From the NCBI GenBank assembly GCA_027922465.2, contig BQMF02000196.1:665739-729738 (forward strand): a DNA stretch of 64,000 bases, read 5' to 3'. The notes below the pieces were generated by a model. The model searched no databases, was not told where the DNA came from, and worked only from the letters and a program-made list of their open reading frames with translations. The stretch comes from Turritopsis dohrnii. Lineage: Eukaryota; Cnidaria; Hydrozoa; Anthoathecata; Oceaniidae. This document shows, one piece after another, positions 10,281 to 22,465 of the stretch. Made by a program: the position numbers and the translations under genes. Within the stretch, counting starts at the first letter, position 1. Each line of letters starts with the position of its first letter.

Positions 10281-13200
10281 TTAGATGAAGAATGTAAGTG
10301 CTTGCCATATTGTTAATCTAATTTAATTAAATTAATATTGTTAAAATTTTTATGTTCTTGGAAAAATGTTTTGAGTTTACGAGTTATGATCATACTCATT
10401 AAGATATCTGAAAAGATCCATGTATCGTTTATATTATTTTGTATCAACAAACATGTTGTTCAGTTTATTGGCAGTATATATACATTAAAATAAATTTTCT
10501 TATTGTGTCAATTATGCCTTCAAAATGTCCTGAGAAGCAGGTAATTAGGAATGTAATGTATTGTAGAAATTATTCAACCATTCAATAATTCCAAATCATT
10601 CAAGTTTCAAGAATGCTATTATAGTATTTCATTTTTCATATTTTTAGTTTTCAACTGATTTTGCAGAAATCTTTCTGCCCGTAAGGGCATCTTGTTTATT
10701 ATGAGATTATTACTAGAATAATTTTTGAGTTTTTCATTTTTTCTTTGTGAAGAAGAAGGATATTTGCAATATTTACGGTCTGACGTCGAGGCTATTTCAA
10801 TCTTCTGACTGACTCGGATCGGAAAGAAAACGAAGACGTAGAAATAAGCTAATTAATATTAATATTAATACTAATTAAATACTATTAATTCAAATACTAG
10901 TAACCCAAGTAAAATTTTTTACCACATCTAACTTCGAAAATGGTGTACGCAAATCCCGTGTTGAAAAAAAGTGACAAAAAGTATAATCAAGGCGTGCAAA
11001 CCCTGCGACGAAAATTTGTAACATCTGATTTCGACGAAAAAAACAGACGTCACGGCACCTGCTACTATATAACTAGCATGTAGCGTTAGCTAAAAATGAC
11101 CCCGCGCTCAAGCATCCAATTTGTAAACACAGCAAGCTATACATTAACAACAAAAAAATGTTGTGGTTGATTTGGGAACTGATATGACGCAAAAATATAT
11201 GCTTAAATATTTCGACAAAATCAGTTTTTTAGGGAACATGGTGGCATTTCAATTTCCAACTTGCAATATGCAAACCAAATAGATCTACACTTAAACAGAT
11301 GAAAATATGCACAAAACTTTGTTACTTTTTGTTATCTATTGGGCCTAAGTCACACTGATGCTAATATACCTTTCAAAAAGTGTAAATAAAGCTTAACAAG
11401 TAATATCAGAAAGTATTTGCTACAAACAAAAGAAATGTGTGAACTGAAACCATGGATACGTATTTTATAATTAAAATAAGATTTGTTAAAAACATTCTGT
11501 AAGAGTCAAAAGAGAAAAAACTAATTTTTTCAAACAAACAAACAAACAAACAAAAAATTAAAGTGAAAAATCCATTAGAAATTTGCGTTTCAAACTTTGA
11601 TTTAAAACAAACAAGATGCCCTAACAGGCAAAAGGATTTCTGCGAAATATGCTGAAGTATGAAAAATTAAAGATCACATATGACATACTTGAAATTTGAA
11701 AAAGGTTACATGATTTGCAAAATCAAACATTACACTTCTAATGTACTCCCCAGGACATTTATCAAAGAATAATTAATTATTTCAATTGGCACTATGTGAG
11801 AGTTATAATGCATACACAGGCAATAAACTGAATTACATCTGAATGAAATAAAATATTTTTTATTTTGTTAGTACGAAATAATATCAAGGATATATTGACT
11901 CATAAACTCTCAAAGTTCTGAATTTTATACTTGATGTTAATTTTCCTAGTAGACTTCCAAAATTACAAGCACAAAAAAGCACGCAAATTTTGGTCATGCA
12001 AATCACATCCACATAGACCAAAATCAACATCCCAACCGGCACATTTGTTAAAAGATCTCTGCGAAGGTGTGCATTTCAATGGAAATATACACACACTTTC
12101 AATAAAAGTGCTCTCCGTCGCAGTGACTTTTTGATGATTTTGCCGACTGGGATGTAACCGAAATCAAAAATTTCTGTTTTAGTTTGATTAGCAATATGGC
12201 ATGCATTTACAAATGTTATTGATCTAAGTTAACATCCATATCCTGTTTATAAAAGTTCTTTAAGAAATTCGAAAAATCGGTTGAATGATTTTTAAAACAT
12301 AACATTGCATGATTTCGTATGACCCTGAGGACATTTCAAAAGTGCAATTGACACTATATGAAACAATAATGAAAGTATACACCACACAATCAAATCTGGA
12401 TGACATAAAACATACTTTATTTTGAGGGTAAGAAATGATATTACGCTTATATTGCTCTTTTCAGATATCACACTGACTACGTATGTAAATCATATTTTTT
12501 AAACACTACTGCCAATGTTCTTAATTACGAACGGAATTCTCAAGATTGCAAACAAAGAAGTAAACAAAAATTTTGATCATTAAAAGTTATGCTGAAAGGA
12601 CAGTTTTGCATTGTTACATGATGTGCAGTGTTTTGAATTTACAGATAGTTGGAAGAAGTTTTAATTTGCTGTTTTGATTAGGAAAGCCATTTGTAATAAG
12701 GGGCATTGACAGTATAACTTAAAAATTGATCAAACATTGAAACATTAAAAACATTAAAACATTAACATCAAACATTAAAAGTAAGTGGTGCAGAGTAGAC
12801 GCACATTTTTTATATTGGAGCTGAAGAGCTGAGCTTCAGTATCCAAAGCTTAAAAAGAGTAACAACACCAAAACAAACGAAGATGTTTGTGTTTAAAAAC
12901 AAACCAATGTATACCTTCTTCACTCTTCTGTTTACAAAACGTTGAGAACTTCAGAATGATCACAATTCAAGACAATTCGAAGTTTCTTCTACAGATTTTC
13001 TTTTTTCATCTTAAAATATGTATTTCTTCTTTTAAAATCCATTTAATATTGATCAAAGAAACTTTTGTAAATCTAAAAGGGTTTCTTCGCTGGGAGACAT
13101 GACATGCATTGCATGGCGATTTCGTTTCATGTAAACAAACGCACGAAATATACAAAAAAACGCTAGGTTTGGACAGTAAGAAGATGAAGAAAAAGAACAG

Positions 13201-13369
13201 AACCGGTTTTAATGTATTTCTTACTTTCGCAGAAATCCAAAAATAGCCAAAGTTTACATAAATAAACAAGAAAAAAATATAAGAAGGTTTTATTGATCAT
13301 GATCACATTAGGTTTGGAAGACAGTCAAAGAAGAAAAACACGAAGAACGACAATTTCTAATATGGCTTT

Positions 13370-13805
13370 TTTTGTATACACAGAAATGCAATTAAAATCT
13401 ATTTAAGGCAAGATCCGCCAAAAATCAGTTCATTAAATAACATTATCAAATGAAAGATTTAGAGCTAAAACATAATACAAAAATAAAATGTATGGTTGGC
13501 AAACGGATTTCAAGCTGTGCTTCAAAATCCTTGTCGTTCACTTCACTAAAACAACACAAAGGTAACATGAAAAATGTCTAAGCAATTTTAGCATACAAAC
13601 TTCCTAAATAACGTAGCATAATATAATAATAAATCAGGAAAGAAATACACTTACAGTACCATGCTTTGAAACGGGAAAAAAGCAAAGTCAGCTAATAATT
13701 GTACACCACCGTGTAACTTCAACACGAAATGCTGGAGGATGATGAAGATGATGATGATGAACAAAATCGGAAACTTACATTCGCCTATCTCGTGAAACTA
13801 CTATG
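13370..13805. repeat. Segmental duplication, copy 1 (Ly6 3' end)
   Basis: Shares long near-identity with 30532-31065 in the same orientation (for example GGCAAGATCCGCCAAAAAT and TTGTCGTTCACTTCACTAAA). It covers the last exon and 3' flank of the Ly6-like gene at 13651-14175. The left boundary abuts the end of the palindrome, and in the other copy it abuts a Helitron-like 3' end. Confidence 0.75.
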
Positions 13806-14175
13806 GCAATAATTGTAAAAATAAAACGGCCTAACGATTAGTATGAGCACGATTTTGACCCTAAAATTTAACAAAATTTATCACTCTCTATAATAAAAGT
13901 GTGACACACACTCGCTGTTACATATAAGGTTATATTTGAGATTCTTACTGTCATGGTCAAAGTTTTTTTTAAGTATGCATTAAAAGATGAAAGTATAGAA
14001 GAAGTGCTATTTTTGCACCTTTCATACCTTTTTGTATGGATAACCAAGTAATAACCGTGTGAAGCAATGAAATACCTGATGGATTTGTTGCTTTTGATGA
14101 AGAAGAAGAGGTAGCAGGAGGATTTGTTGCTTTTGATATGTCACTATTACACAGATCTGTAGAGCAACAGCTTGC
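13651..14175 (-). CDS. Ly6/uPAR-like protein, C-terminal exons
   Basis: Two minus-strand exons. Exon 14076-14175 follows a T-rich acceptor and reads ASCCSTDLCNSDIS, the canonical Ly6 CC-x-x-D-x-CN ending, then a Ser/Thr/Pro-rich linker (PPATSSSSSK) as often seen before a GPI site. It ends in phase 1 at a GTATTT donor. Exon 13651-13784 continues in phase (GECKFPILF) into a strongly hydrophobic run with repeated Ile, then stops with QSMVL. The N-terminal exons with the signal peptide and first cysteines were not found between here and 22 kb. Because exon 3 enters in phase 0, the same phase as the 27-kb second exon, this could be a separate gene that lost its 5' part or an alternative 3' end of the gene at 22731-27651. 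Confidence 0.6.
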
Positions 14176-14626
14176 CTAGCAAAAAAAAAATAATAATAAT
14201 TGCATTGTTAGTGGTTATTTTTCTGGGCCTTTCTATACCATGAACACACATGATCAGAAGAATGGGTCTAAAAGCAATTACATTTGTTTTGCCGAAATAA
14301 GAAAAAGTTGATAGGAACATTCATTTTCGTCACGGTTTAGTGTTTAAGCTATCTTGCATTCTTCAAAGGATATGTTGATCCTTCCCATCTTCACTGTAGA
14401 TAAAATAAAAACAAAACGAGGGATATTTAGCTGTAATTTATTTAACTGTATCTGTTATATGTAAAGAATTTATGATTGATTTTAATTTATTTACTCTGAA
14501 AGAATATCCATTTCTTATCAATATTCGTTTTCTACTTTTTTGCCCTGGTACGACTTGAAGGCCACTAAGAATGTGTTTTTACTGTGCTCCCTGAACTGTG
14601 AATTTTGTTTAAAGAGGTCTTTTGGA

Positions 14627-14700
14627 GACGTCTTTGAAACGTCTTTTCAGGACCAGTTAAGACGTCTCTAAGACGTCCTCAACTAGTCTCCAGGTGTAAC
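14627..14700. repeat. Fragment of the GACGTCTT repeat family
   Basis: Several AGACGTCTT-like units in both orientations, related to the subterminal repeats of the element at 16372-19095. A more diverged patch lies at 15200-15330. Neither shows intact termini. Confidence 0.45.
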
Positions 14701-14746
14701 AGCGAAAGAAATCTGAGGCATATATTCCTTGTCAACAAATATAGGC

Positions 14747-14895
14747 ATAGTCAAATTTTGTGGAGGAGTACACAGTTAAAAATGCTCTTTTCAGTCTCAG
14801 TTATTGTTTAGTAATTGAATGTTTTTCTATTTTTTTCTTAATGACTTAACTCTCCTCCAGAAAGTTTGACTATGTTCTCAATCCGCCAATGGTGA
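14747..14895. mobile_element. Degraded palindromic MITE
   Basis: CATAGTCAAATTTTGTGGAGG on the left pairs with CTCCTCCAGAAAGTTTGACTA on the right, and the right edge (AATCCGCCAATG) resembles the terminus of the MITE at 3925-4089. Probably an older relative. The rest of 14180-16370 has no supported gene. Confidence 0.5.
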
Positions 14896-17800
14896 AGGCC
14901 TACATCAGCGAATTACACCGCAATTTCCCTGTGGCCTCGGTAAAATAATAATAAATACATAAAAATACAAAGACCTAAATTTCATTACGATTGTCACCAC
15001 AAATATAGAATTGAACCCGTATTGAAATTCGATAAGGGAATATTACAAATTCAACCAGTATTGGGTTTAGCGCGGCCTCCATGGAAACCACTGTATGATT
15101 TTCTACTTCTATATCGCTTGCATGCACATCACATCAAAAAATTGATGGATTGTATTATTAAATTGAATTAAATCAACCATTCGAAAAAAACGTGGTAAGA
15201 TGCTAAAAGGCCATATAACAGACGTTTTTGATACATCTTCAGAAAGATGCCTTGTCAAAGGCATTAGAAGATGTCTTGGATTACGTATTTTTCAAAAGAT
15301 TTTTTCAAGATATCTTAAAGAGGCCTTAGAAATGTGTAAGAATATAAGTCTTTTTTACGATATAACTTAGACTTTATTTGACATCTACAAAACGTCTTTT
15401 GCGCAATGCGGACATGTAGTGTTGATGTCAATAAATTTGCTTTCTTCATTGTTGTAACATAAAAAGTTGAGCTGTGACGTATATTGAAAGGACTTTGCAG
15501 ACTCAATTTGTAAATCGTGAAACAGGAAACATAAATGTTGTTATTATAATTGATTGATGTATCATGAAGATAACTCAATTGATGAAATTGTCAGTTCTAA
15601 AGTGATATCTTGACAGGGAAACAACCGGTTATCTAATAAAATCACAGTAATTATGTAACAAAGTATAAGAATAATACAAGTATTGATGACTTGATGAACT
15701 CCGTCAGCTTCGTTTATGCAACGTTAAAAGATGACAACGAATGCTGTTTCTGGTGCACCAAATCCTGGATCTGTAGCAACGGTATTTTGCATATTCTTAA
15801 GTTTAATCTTGATAACTGAAAGATGGTACCAAATATTTCGTAAGTTGTAGTGACTTTCCTGATTTGTATTTTGCAGAAATAAATAAACTTCATAATCAGG
15901 AAATACATATTAAAATCAGCATTTTCTGTGTTTGTGACATCTTTCAGGATATAATGTTTATACCTTTTAAATGCCAAAAAAGTGAATGTTTGAAAAAAAA
16001 AATTCTTAAACATCCGCTTCTGAAAGGGTTCATAATTAAGGAAGTATAAGCATATTTTATGAATCATCCAGGCTTAAGTTTATATCAATAAGCAACAAAA
16101 TGCATGATAAAGATAGAGATATTAGCAAAACCAATTTTTCACAATCTTTAAACGAAAAAAAGCCGAAACATCAGTACTATTTTCTATTGGCAGCAGCTGT
16201 TAAAAAAAATTTAATGTGCAAAATGTTTCTGTCACTGGCTGTTTGTCTATTTAGATCCCGATCCGTGAACCGACAGGTGAGTATTATACATCTATTTTCA
16301 TCAATTTAAATTTGATTAGTTGCAGCTTTATGTACATTTAACTTCCAGTTTCCACTAAATGTCAAATCATACCCAGCCGGCACAAGACGTTTTGAAGACG
16401 TCTTTAATTCGTCTTAATCAGGTCTTCATAAGACGTATCTTGATAATGCGCATTTAAAACGCCCATAATGCGTCTTCAGAAGACGTCTTAGAATCAGACG
16501 TTTTGAAGACCTCTTATTATCGTTTTCGCAATGCCGTCGAATTCATGTTTTAAAGGAGGACTTAGAAAGACGTTTTTAATGCGTATTTAAGACGTCCTTG
16601 AACTTCGATTTCGCGCGTGGCGGGAAGAAATGACGGGGGTAAATATTAATAGTGTATTCGTAAATATTGATATAAAAGTTTCAAACATGTCAGTTTTTTT
16701 TTAATTTTACAAAAACAACTATTATATCTTTCTTTTAAGTAGCAAAAAATTTTACATTTCATTGGTAAAAAGCTTTGAAACATTTTCTAATATTATCGGA
16801 TCTCCCGTTCGTCAATTTTACAAAATATTTCTGGAAGTTGTGATTTCTCATTGCATAAACCAAGACTTCGCTGATAAATCGGTAAGTGTTTTTTACTTTT
16901 TAAATATAATTTTAAATATATAAATCTATATGATTTTGTTACTTGAGATTAAGTCAATGTTTATGTTAGTTTGAGGGCGTGAGTGGTCAGTAGTGGAAGA
17001 TTTATGCTTTATTTATAAAGATCTCTAGCAATATTTCAAGTTTTGAGTTTTGTTGTTTAACTTTATATTAGCAACTTACTGACTTTCCTGTTTCATTCCG
17101 TGAGAGATTTTTTCTGTTTCAATTTGCTTTGTCGTTGGTTTAATGTAGCCGTAGAAGTGTAGTAATGTAATGAAGTGATTTGTGAATAGCTGATAGATGA
17201 TGACTGTGATTTTTTTGCTTGTAGTTACTTCAGAATATTCATATGATTAAAAGTGATCCTAGCAGTATAGTATAATGTAGTACCATGAAATTATGGAATC
17301 CTTTTTGAAGGGTAAAATCATAAGTTATAATTTTTAGTAAATTAATCAGTAATTCATCACAAATTTATAACTCACTGCCAATAAGTAGAAACCATCCACA
17401 ATGACATTGCAAAAATTTTAGAACAAATTTTCGAACGCATGAAATATTTTTTTCCATTCAGAACTTTGAAGTTGTACGAAAAGATGAATTTCTTAAATGA
17501 TGGTTGTTTTACTATGATGGATGCAAAGTTAAGTTTAGACATTTAAAGTTTAGACATTTCACTTTGATTAAGATACTCTAGATTATTTTATTTTACCCAA
17601 TAACTAGCACAATAACGAGTTTTTGGAAAAGTTTGTCTGTCATATTTGTTTTTATATTCAAGATTTAAAAATAAAATTACATCAGTATCTATGTTATTCT
17701 TGTGTTTGTTGCAGTGATTTAATTTTTGTGCTTGTTATGAGTTTGTTGTTCTGTCATATACACTTCGATGATGTTTCGAAATATCTATGGAGTTTAATGA

Positions 17801-18182
17801 TAGACATGAATGTTTTGCCTGTTTTTCAGGTTTCAGCTAATCCAAGTAAATAAATCAGATTTCCAGTACGCTGTTAATTTAATACTGAAATGGTAATTAA
17901 CTTCTTTAATTTAATTTTCATGCTTATCTATGCTTGTTGCACACATTACTTTATTGTGTGTATCCTTTCTGCATTCTGTTTGTTCTGTTCTGCTAAAAGT
18001 GTTTGTCATTCTTTATTTAGATTATTTTCCACCCAAGTTGCTTATTGTTCTCTTAACATGATAACAAAAAAAAGTGAGAAGAAAATACAAGCAGTTACTG
18101 GTATGTGTCCTGTTTACTCTAGATGTTTTCATTTTTGTGATTGTTATAACACCTCTCATTAAATAGGGTTTTTGTATTTTAG

Positions 18183-18297
18183 ATTACTGTCAAAAAAGCT
18201 GAGGAGGAGGAAATACACAAAATCATGCGATAAACTAAAAACTGATCTTGTTTCACTGAAGGAAAACATGACAACAACAGCTGCTCCTGCTAATTGA
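18183..18297 (+). CDS. Candidate terminal exon, charged/coiled-coil-like
   Basis: Follows a good acceptor (ttttgtattttag) and reads LSKKLRRRKYTKSCDKLK, then DLVSLKENMTTTAAPAN and a stop. The heptad-like spacing of Leu with many Lys/Arg suggests a short coiled coil. It lies inside the GACGTC-family element, so it may be the 3' end of an element-encoded or captured gene. No matching upstream exon with the right phase was settled; a GTATGT donor at about 18103 gives the wrong phase. Confidence 0.3.
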
Positions 18298-18646
18298 AAA
18301 ATCACCATTTTTATTTGCATGTCTTTTTGGATGGTTTTCAAAGAGTTTCTGTCATTCTGAGTTTTAGTTGCAGTAAAATCAAACAAGAAACAGTTCCAAC
18401 CCATGCTAATTTCTAAAATTTGAACATTACTTCGGTTTAGCTAACCCTTTTTCAAGAGTCGTTTTTATACCTTTATATTTTATGAAAGACTATACTTATG
18501 TTTTACGGAATATTTTTTAATAATGACCAGCTTTAAACTTTGGCAGTGTTATGAGCTATTTGTTCCCCAATTAATTTATAAACTACATGTAAATATTTAT
18601 TTGAATAAGAAGATTTTATCATCAGTTTTCTTATTGATTTCTTTAT

Positions 18647-18670
18647 TCATTCATTCATTCATTCATTCAT
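18647..18670. repeat. ATTC microsatellite
   Basis: About six consecutive ATTC units inside the GACGTC-family element. Confidence 0.8.
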
Positions 18671-19926
18671 TATTACTGAAACATAAAGACATTGAAAAAC
18701 TAATTATGAGTCTTCTGTTACCCAAGGAGAAACGCACCTGAAAACACATCTTAAAGTGGTTTTAAAAGCGTTTTTAGCAGATAAAATGACGTCTTTAAAA
18801 CGTTAGAAAAAGACGTCTTAAATCCGTCTTAAACTAGTCGGATTTGTCCGTTTAGAAAACGTCTTTTTACAACGTCTTAAAGACGTCTTGGAAAGACGTT
18901 TTCTAAACGTCTTAAAGAAGTTTTAAACGTCTAAAATGCGTTTTAAAAACGTCTTAAAGACGTCTTGGAAGACGTCTTAAAGACGTCTTGAAAAGACGTT
19001 TTCTAAACGGACAAATCCGACCAGTTTAAGACGGATTTAAGACGTCTTCCAAGACGTCTTTAAGACGTTTTTAAAACGTCTTTTTGCCGGCTGGGTATTG
19101 GATTTCAGGGTTTGAGAACGATGTGAAACTTAATATATGCAGCAAAACTATCTTGTTTTTTGAGCAGAAGTAATTTGTGAAAGAGAGTCGACAAAAATTT
19201 TCTTGATGGCACTGAACAGTTTATACTAAAATCCTACGGTCATTATTGAAAGTGCTGTTGAATTAAACTGTAAACAACTTTTATTCTGCTATCAAAGCTT
19301 ATGGAACGCAAATTCTTATTATTTTGGAAGCTATAATTAAAAAGCAATTTTTTTCTTGAAGTAATGTTGATTAGTTTGATGTAAGAGCTATTTTTATTTT
19401 CTAACGTATGATGTACATCGATGCTTTAAATTAATTATGTAACTCTTTGAATGTTACTCAAGACAGAAAGAAAAAAAAGGGAAAGAAAACACTTTAGCCT
19501 TTCTTACATAATGAATGCGTCTTATTCTATGTTCTTATACAAGGAAAGCTGTATTTGACGCTGCATTCCAAAACAAAACGTCGCAAGGAAACATTAACAG
19601 CTCTAAAGAAAGAATTACTGTAAAGATATTGATTTTGTACGTCCCATTTTCCAAACAACTCGGCAATGGAGTTAATTGCATTTGATTTTACAAGTATTGT
19701 AAAAAAAATTTGTAAACACTCATGTGTTTACAAATTTTGCATAATATTGCCTACAAAATTGGCAATTGTTAGTACAAATATGGTTCAATCTTTCATTTAT
19801 TGTTTTATATTATTTAACAAATATTTTAACAGGAATGTCTCTCAGTACTAAATACTGCTATCATGAGGGTCCTATAAATTCTTTTTATATCGCAATACTG
19901 AGGTAAATTATGTTTTTCAAATTTAG

Positions 19927-20916
19927 AAAAAGAAGAAAATGTTTTTTCGAAAGCAAAGCAGGTTGTTAAGGCATGGGTAAACCGTAGAAAACCAACTAAA
20001 AAATGTTTATGTGATGTATTGGGCAAAGTGCCGATTTGTCTTGCTATTTTGCTGTTAATTGGTATTCCAATTGCTATGGTAATCTCCGGTAAGGTTGCTT
20101 TTAATTATCACTCGAGCTGATGACGAAACCTGTAACTACGTTACATTCAATAGCATTTTTACTTCAGAACATTAACATAAAGTTTGTGACTAAAAACCAC
20201 ATGATTACATTTTTGAACCCAACGAAAAGAAACAAAACAGAAAACGAGATAAATGTAATCATGTGGTTTTTAGTCACAAACTTTATGTCAAAATATTTTG
20301 TCGTATCCAAGTATGCAGTTTAGTTCTTCTATTTGTACGATAAAATTCCGTACAATAAATCTGAATTATGACAAAAATGCGAAAATGTAAATCAACTAAT
20401 ACAGTGAATGGAAATCTTTGTATTCCTTTAGCATTGAACACTATATGATTTTAAAAATCAGGAATTTTCGTCCTTTCTACATACAGTTCCAAAACACTAT
20501 CACCTTTAAAAGTGAACAACATAAAAACTTAAAGTTGCAACACGGCATTTCCATACATCTTTTTTAAAAGTTGCTATAACTTATATCTTACAGGTATAGT
20601 TCATTTACAGAGGTGTCCGGAAGCACCATGGATTCCAAAATACATGATAATATGCGGGTCAGCATTGTTGCCACTTTTTGCAATGATTTGCTATTTTTGT
20701 AAATTATGCAGAAAATCTCGTTGTAACTGTTGGCAAGAACTATTTTTGGTGGTATTTTTTGTGTATCTTCTTGGTTTTTCGCTTTTACAATATCACGGGT
20801 ATCTCTGGATGATTAAAGGCTGGAATGACTGCGAAGATGAACGTTTTTTTTATTTCTCCTTTGTTGTTTGGTTGATTTGCTTTATTCCATTCGTCGGAGG
20901 TGACAGTTCCAGTTAA
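19927..20916 (+). CDS. TMEM272-like four-pass membrane protein (two exons, 5' partial)
   Basis: Exon 19927-20088 follows an acceptor (tttttcaaatttag) and encodes a basic cytoplasmic stretch (VNRRKPTKKC) then a first membrane segment (VPICLAILLLIGIPIAMVIS), ending in phase 1 at GTAAGG. Exon 20594-20916 resumes in phase with GIVHLQRCPEAPWIPKYMII and carries three more hydrophobic segments (ICGSALLPLFAM; ELFLVVFFVYLLGFSLL; FFYFSFVVWLICFIPFV), stopping after GGDSSS. The sequence IAM-I-G-(I)-HL-x-x-CP-x-x-x-x-IPKY is characteristic of animal TMEM272-like proteins; their function is not established. The N-terminal exon was not found. The 505-bp intron holds the perfect hairpin at 20175-20288. Confidence 0.65.
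20175..20288. ncRNA. Perfect 38-bp inverted repeat hairpin in an intron
   Basis: Positions 20175-20212 and 20251-20288 are exact reverse complements with a 38-base loop. The stem starts ACATAAAGTTTGTGACTAAA. It lies in the sense intron of the TMEM272-like gene, so the host transcript would contain a long perfect RNA duplex. It could be a small-RNA precursor (miRNA or siRNA hairpin) or a very young foldback element. No flanking target duplication is obvious. Typing as ncRNA is a hypothesis. Confidence 0.35.
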
Positions 20917-21126
20917 TTTTGTAATGACGTCATAGCGTCTATTTTTATACTGAGTGATAATGAACTTTAATGTTTTACAAGTTTTAGGAATCTCATAATT
21001 ACTTACCTATGTTTTTCCTTTGGTTTTGTAAATTTTTTATCAACTGATTTCTTTTTTTGATTTGTCATTTTCTTTTCCATCACTAAATAAATAAGCTTAT
21101 GTTTTTTGGGAAGTTGATACGTTTCA

Positions 21127-21345
21127 CTGGTAGCCTTGTGGTAAAGTGGTACGCTTCCTGTTCCGGAGGTCGCGGGTTCAATCCCCGACCGAGTCATGAC
21201 AGCGACTATAACAGTGTGAATCACTCCTCTCTGCTTAGCACTCAGCAAGAGAGTAGGAATGATGTCTAGCATGGTTGTCTAGTTGAGCTGTTCCTGTCGT
21301 TACAGCTTCCGTAGCCCAAATGCGGGCTTTACATTATTTTGCAGG
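21127..21345 (+). mobile_element. tRNA-headed SINE-like repeat
   Basis: A tRNA-like head: an A-box-like TAGCCTTGTGG and a perfect B box GGTTCAATCCC 35-45 bases later, as in RNA polymerase III internal promoters. The acceptor stem does not close and the T stem is mismatched, so it is not a functional tRNA. The non-tRNA body (CTGCTTAGCACTCAGCAAGA and onwards) extends to about 21345. No poly-A tail or clear target duplication was found, so the limits are approximate. Confidence 0.55.
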
Positions 21346-21744
21346 ACCCTCATTAATAACAGTACCTTAAGGAACTGAAGAGGCTATCCTGGGTAAACAT
21401 TCGTAAAATAAGAAATAAATCATTAATCGTTAACATTTTGTCCTTTCCCTACTTCAAGTTATACATCTTTTTATAATTTAAAGTGGTTAAGCTGTTTTCT
21501 TGACAAAAATAACGATTGAACGATTGAACCGTGTTATCGTGGTCCTTGAAAAGTTCTTGAAGCTTGTTTTGTTTAAAGGGAAATTAAGCCTTTGATTTTC
21601 TTTTTTAATTTTGAGCATGAAATACTTCATTTATCCTAGATGAACACCTTTTTATGTATAAAAAGTATCCCAAATGCAAAAAAATGCTAAAAAACAACAG
21701 AGTTTCAAAAGCCATGACGTCACAGAGCGAATGTTATTTTCAAA

Positions 21745-21897
21745 ATGTCTGACGTTCAAGACAGTTTTGAAACTGACGTAAGTGAACATGATGAAGATAA
21801 TAAAGAAAAACACATCTTTTATTATGAAAATAAAGATAAACGTTTTCCACAAGGGATCATGCCGAACGGCTTCGTGACCTTTAAATTCCATCTATAA
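21745..21897 (+). CDS. Candidate short acidic ORF
   Basis: Begins MSDVQDSFETDVSEHDEDNK and ends VTFKFHL, stop: 50 residues, acidic at the start and basic towards the end. It follows a TGACGTCA (CRE-like) site at about 21716-21723 and has an acceptable start context (caaaATG). It may be a first exon or a chance frame; nothing in it matches a family I know. Confidence 0.2.
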   Translation: MSDVQDSFETDVSEHDEDNKEKHIFYYENKDKRFPQGIMPNGFVTFKFHL

Positions 21898-22250
21898 TTT
21901 TCGTGCCTTTACATGAATTACTCTTCCCTAGACGAAGCGTCACCTCTAGGAGTGAAACTTTAACTCGGTTTGATCAAATCATCATTAACATCCAGGGTTT
22001 TAATTCTGATATAAACTGTCGTTAAACATAATGTGAATCTTTAACTGGTCTAAACTAACAGCCTTTTTGCAAATATACACAATTGCGAACCAAATAACAG
22101 AGAATAAAAGTTGATTTTTAATAAATTCTTATTTACACACCGAATACATTAATAACAAACATAGAACTGTTTAAACATCTTCTCATTTTAAAGATTTTAA
22201 TTTCTTTTACCTACTCCACTGGGGAATTGAAAGTAAGTACTACTCAGTAA

Positions 22251-22465
22251 GGCCTGGTTCAGACCTGACGATTACGACGATTACGACGATTAAAATTTAG
22301 TGTAATCGTCGTAATCGTCATAATCGCCTAATATGAACACTTTTGTAATCGTCGTAACCATTGTAAACGCCTAGAAATACTTGAGAGCGTTCACACCTGG
22401 CGATTGGCGATTACAACGATTCATTTTTATTTTAATCGTTGTTATCGTCAGGTCCGAACTTTGCT
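22251..22465. mobile_element. MITE built of GACGATTACGACGATT repeats
   Basis: Inverted ends (TTCAGACCTGACGATTACG against TTCGGACCTGACGATAACA when complemented) with TAA outside both (22248-22250 and 22466-22468). The interior is simple repeats of GATTACGAC in both orientations. A 3-bp TAA duplication fits a Harbinger-type or similar source. Confidence 0.6.

Larger units (their letters stand above)
7480..13400. repeat. Large imperfect inverted duplication (about 6 kb palindrome)
   Basis: The left arm (about 7480-10710) and right arm (about 11580-13400) are diverged reverse complements. Matching landmarks: 7740-8035 with 12805-13105 (AAACCCTTTTAGATTTACAA against its complement), 9000-9170 with 12560-12720 (ATTACAAATGGCTTTCCTAAT), 9280-9310 with 12470-12505, and 10380-10710 with 11590-11910. 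The motifs around 9280-9520 recur at 10380-10620 in the same orientation, so each arm also has an internal direct duplication. Two insertions are unique to the left arm (8141-8803 and 9554-10280). The centre, about 10720-11570, is unpaired. No gene was recognised in the arms; frames such as 8108-8956 have no coding character. Confidence 0.7.
16372..19095. mobile_element. TIR element with GACGTC-rich subterminal repeats
   Basis: Begins CCCAGCCGGCACAAGACG and ends with the complement (GTCTTTTTGCCGGCTGGG); TA flanks both sides (16370-16371 and 19096-19097). About 230 bp inside the left end and 350 bp inside the right end are packed with AAGACGTCTT palindromes and half-sites, including long self-complementary runs at 18830-19070. 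The 2.7-kb interior is AT-rich, with weak exon-like pieces (see 18183-18297) but no recognised transposase. A related right terminus (GTGCCCGCTGGG) occurs at 40281. Superfamily not assigned; the 2-bp TA duplication is suggestive only. Confidence 0.65.

Noticed and set aside
15714..16067. 117-codon minus-strand ORF
   Set aside because: Low-complexity residues typical of translated AT-rich DNA; no family, no exon boundaries.
21130..21198. Functional tRNA gene
   Set aside because: The B box is perfect, but the acceptor stem does not pair and the anticodon arm is not convincing. It reads as the head of a SINE.
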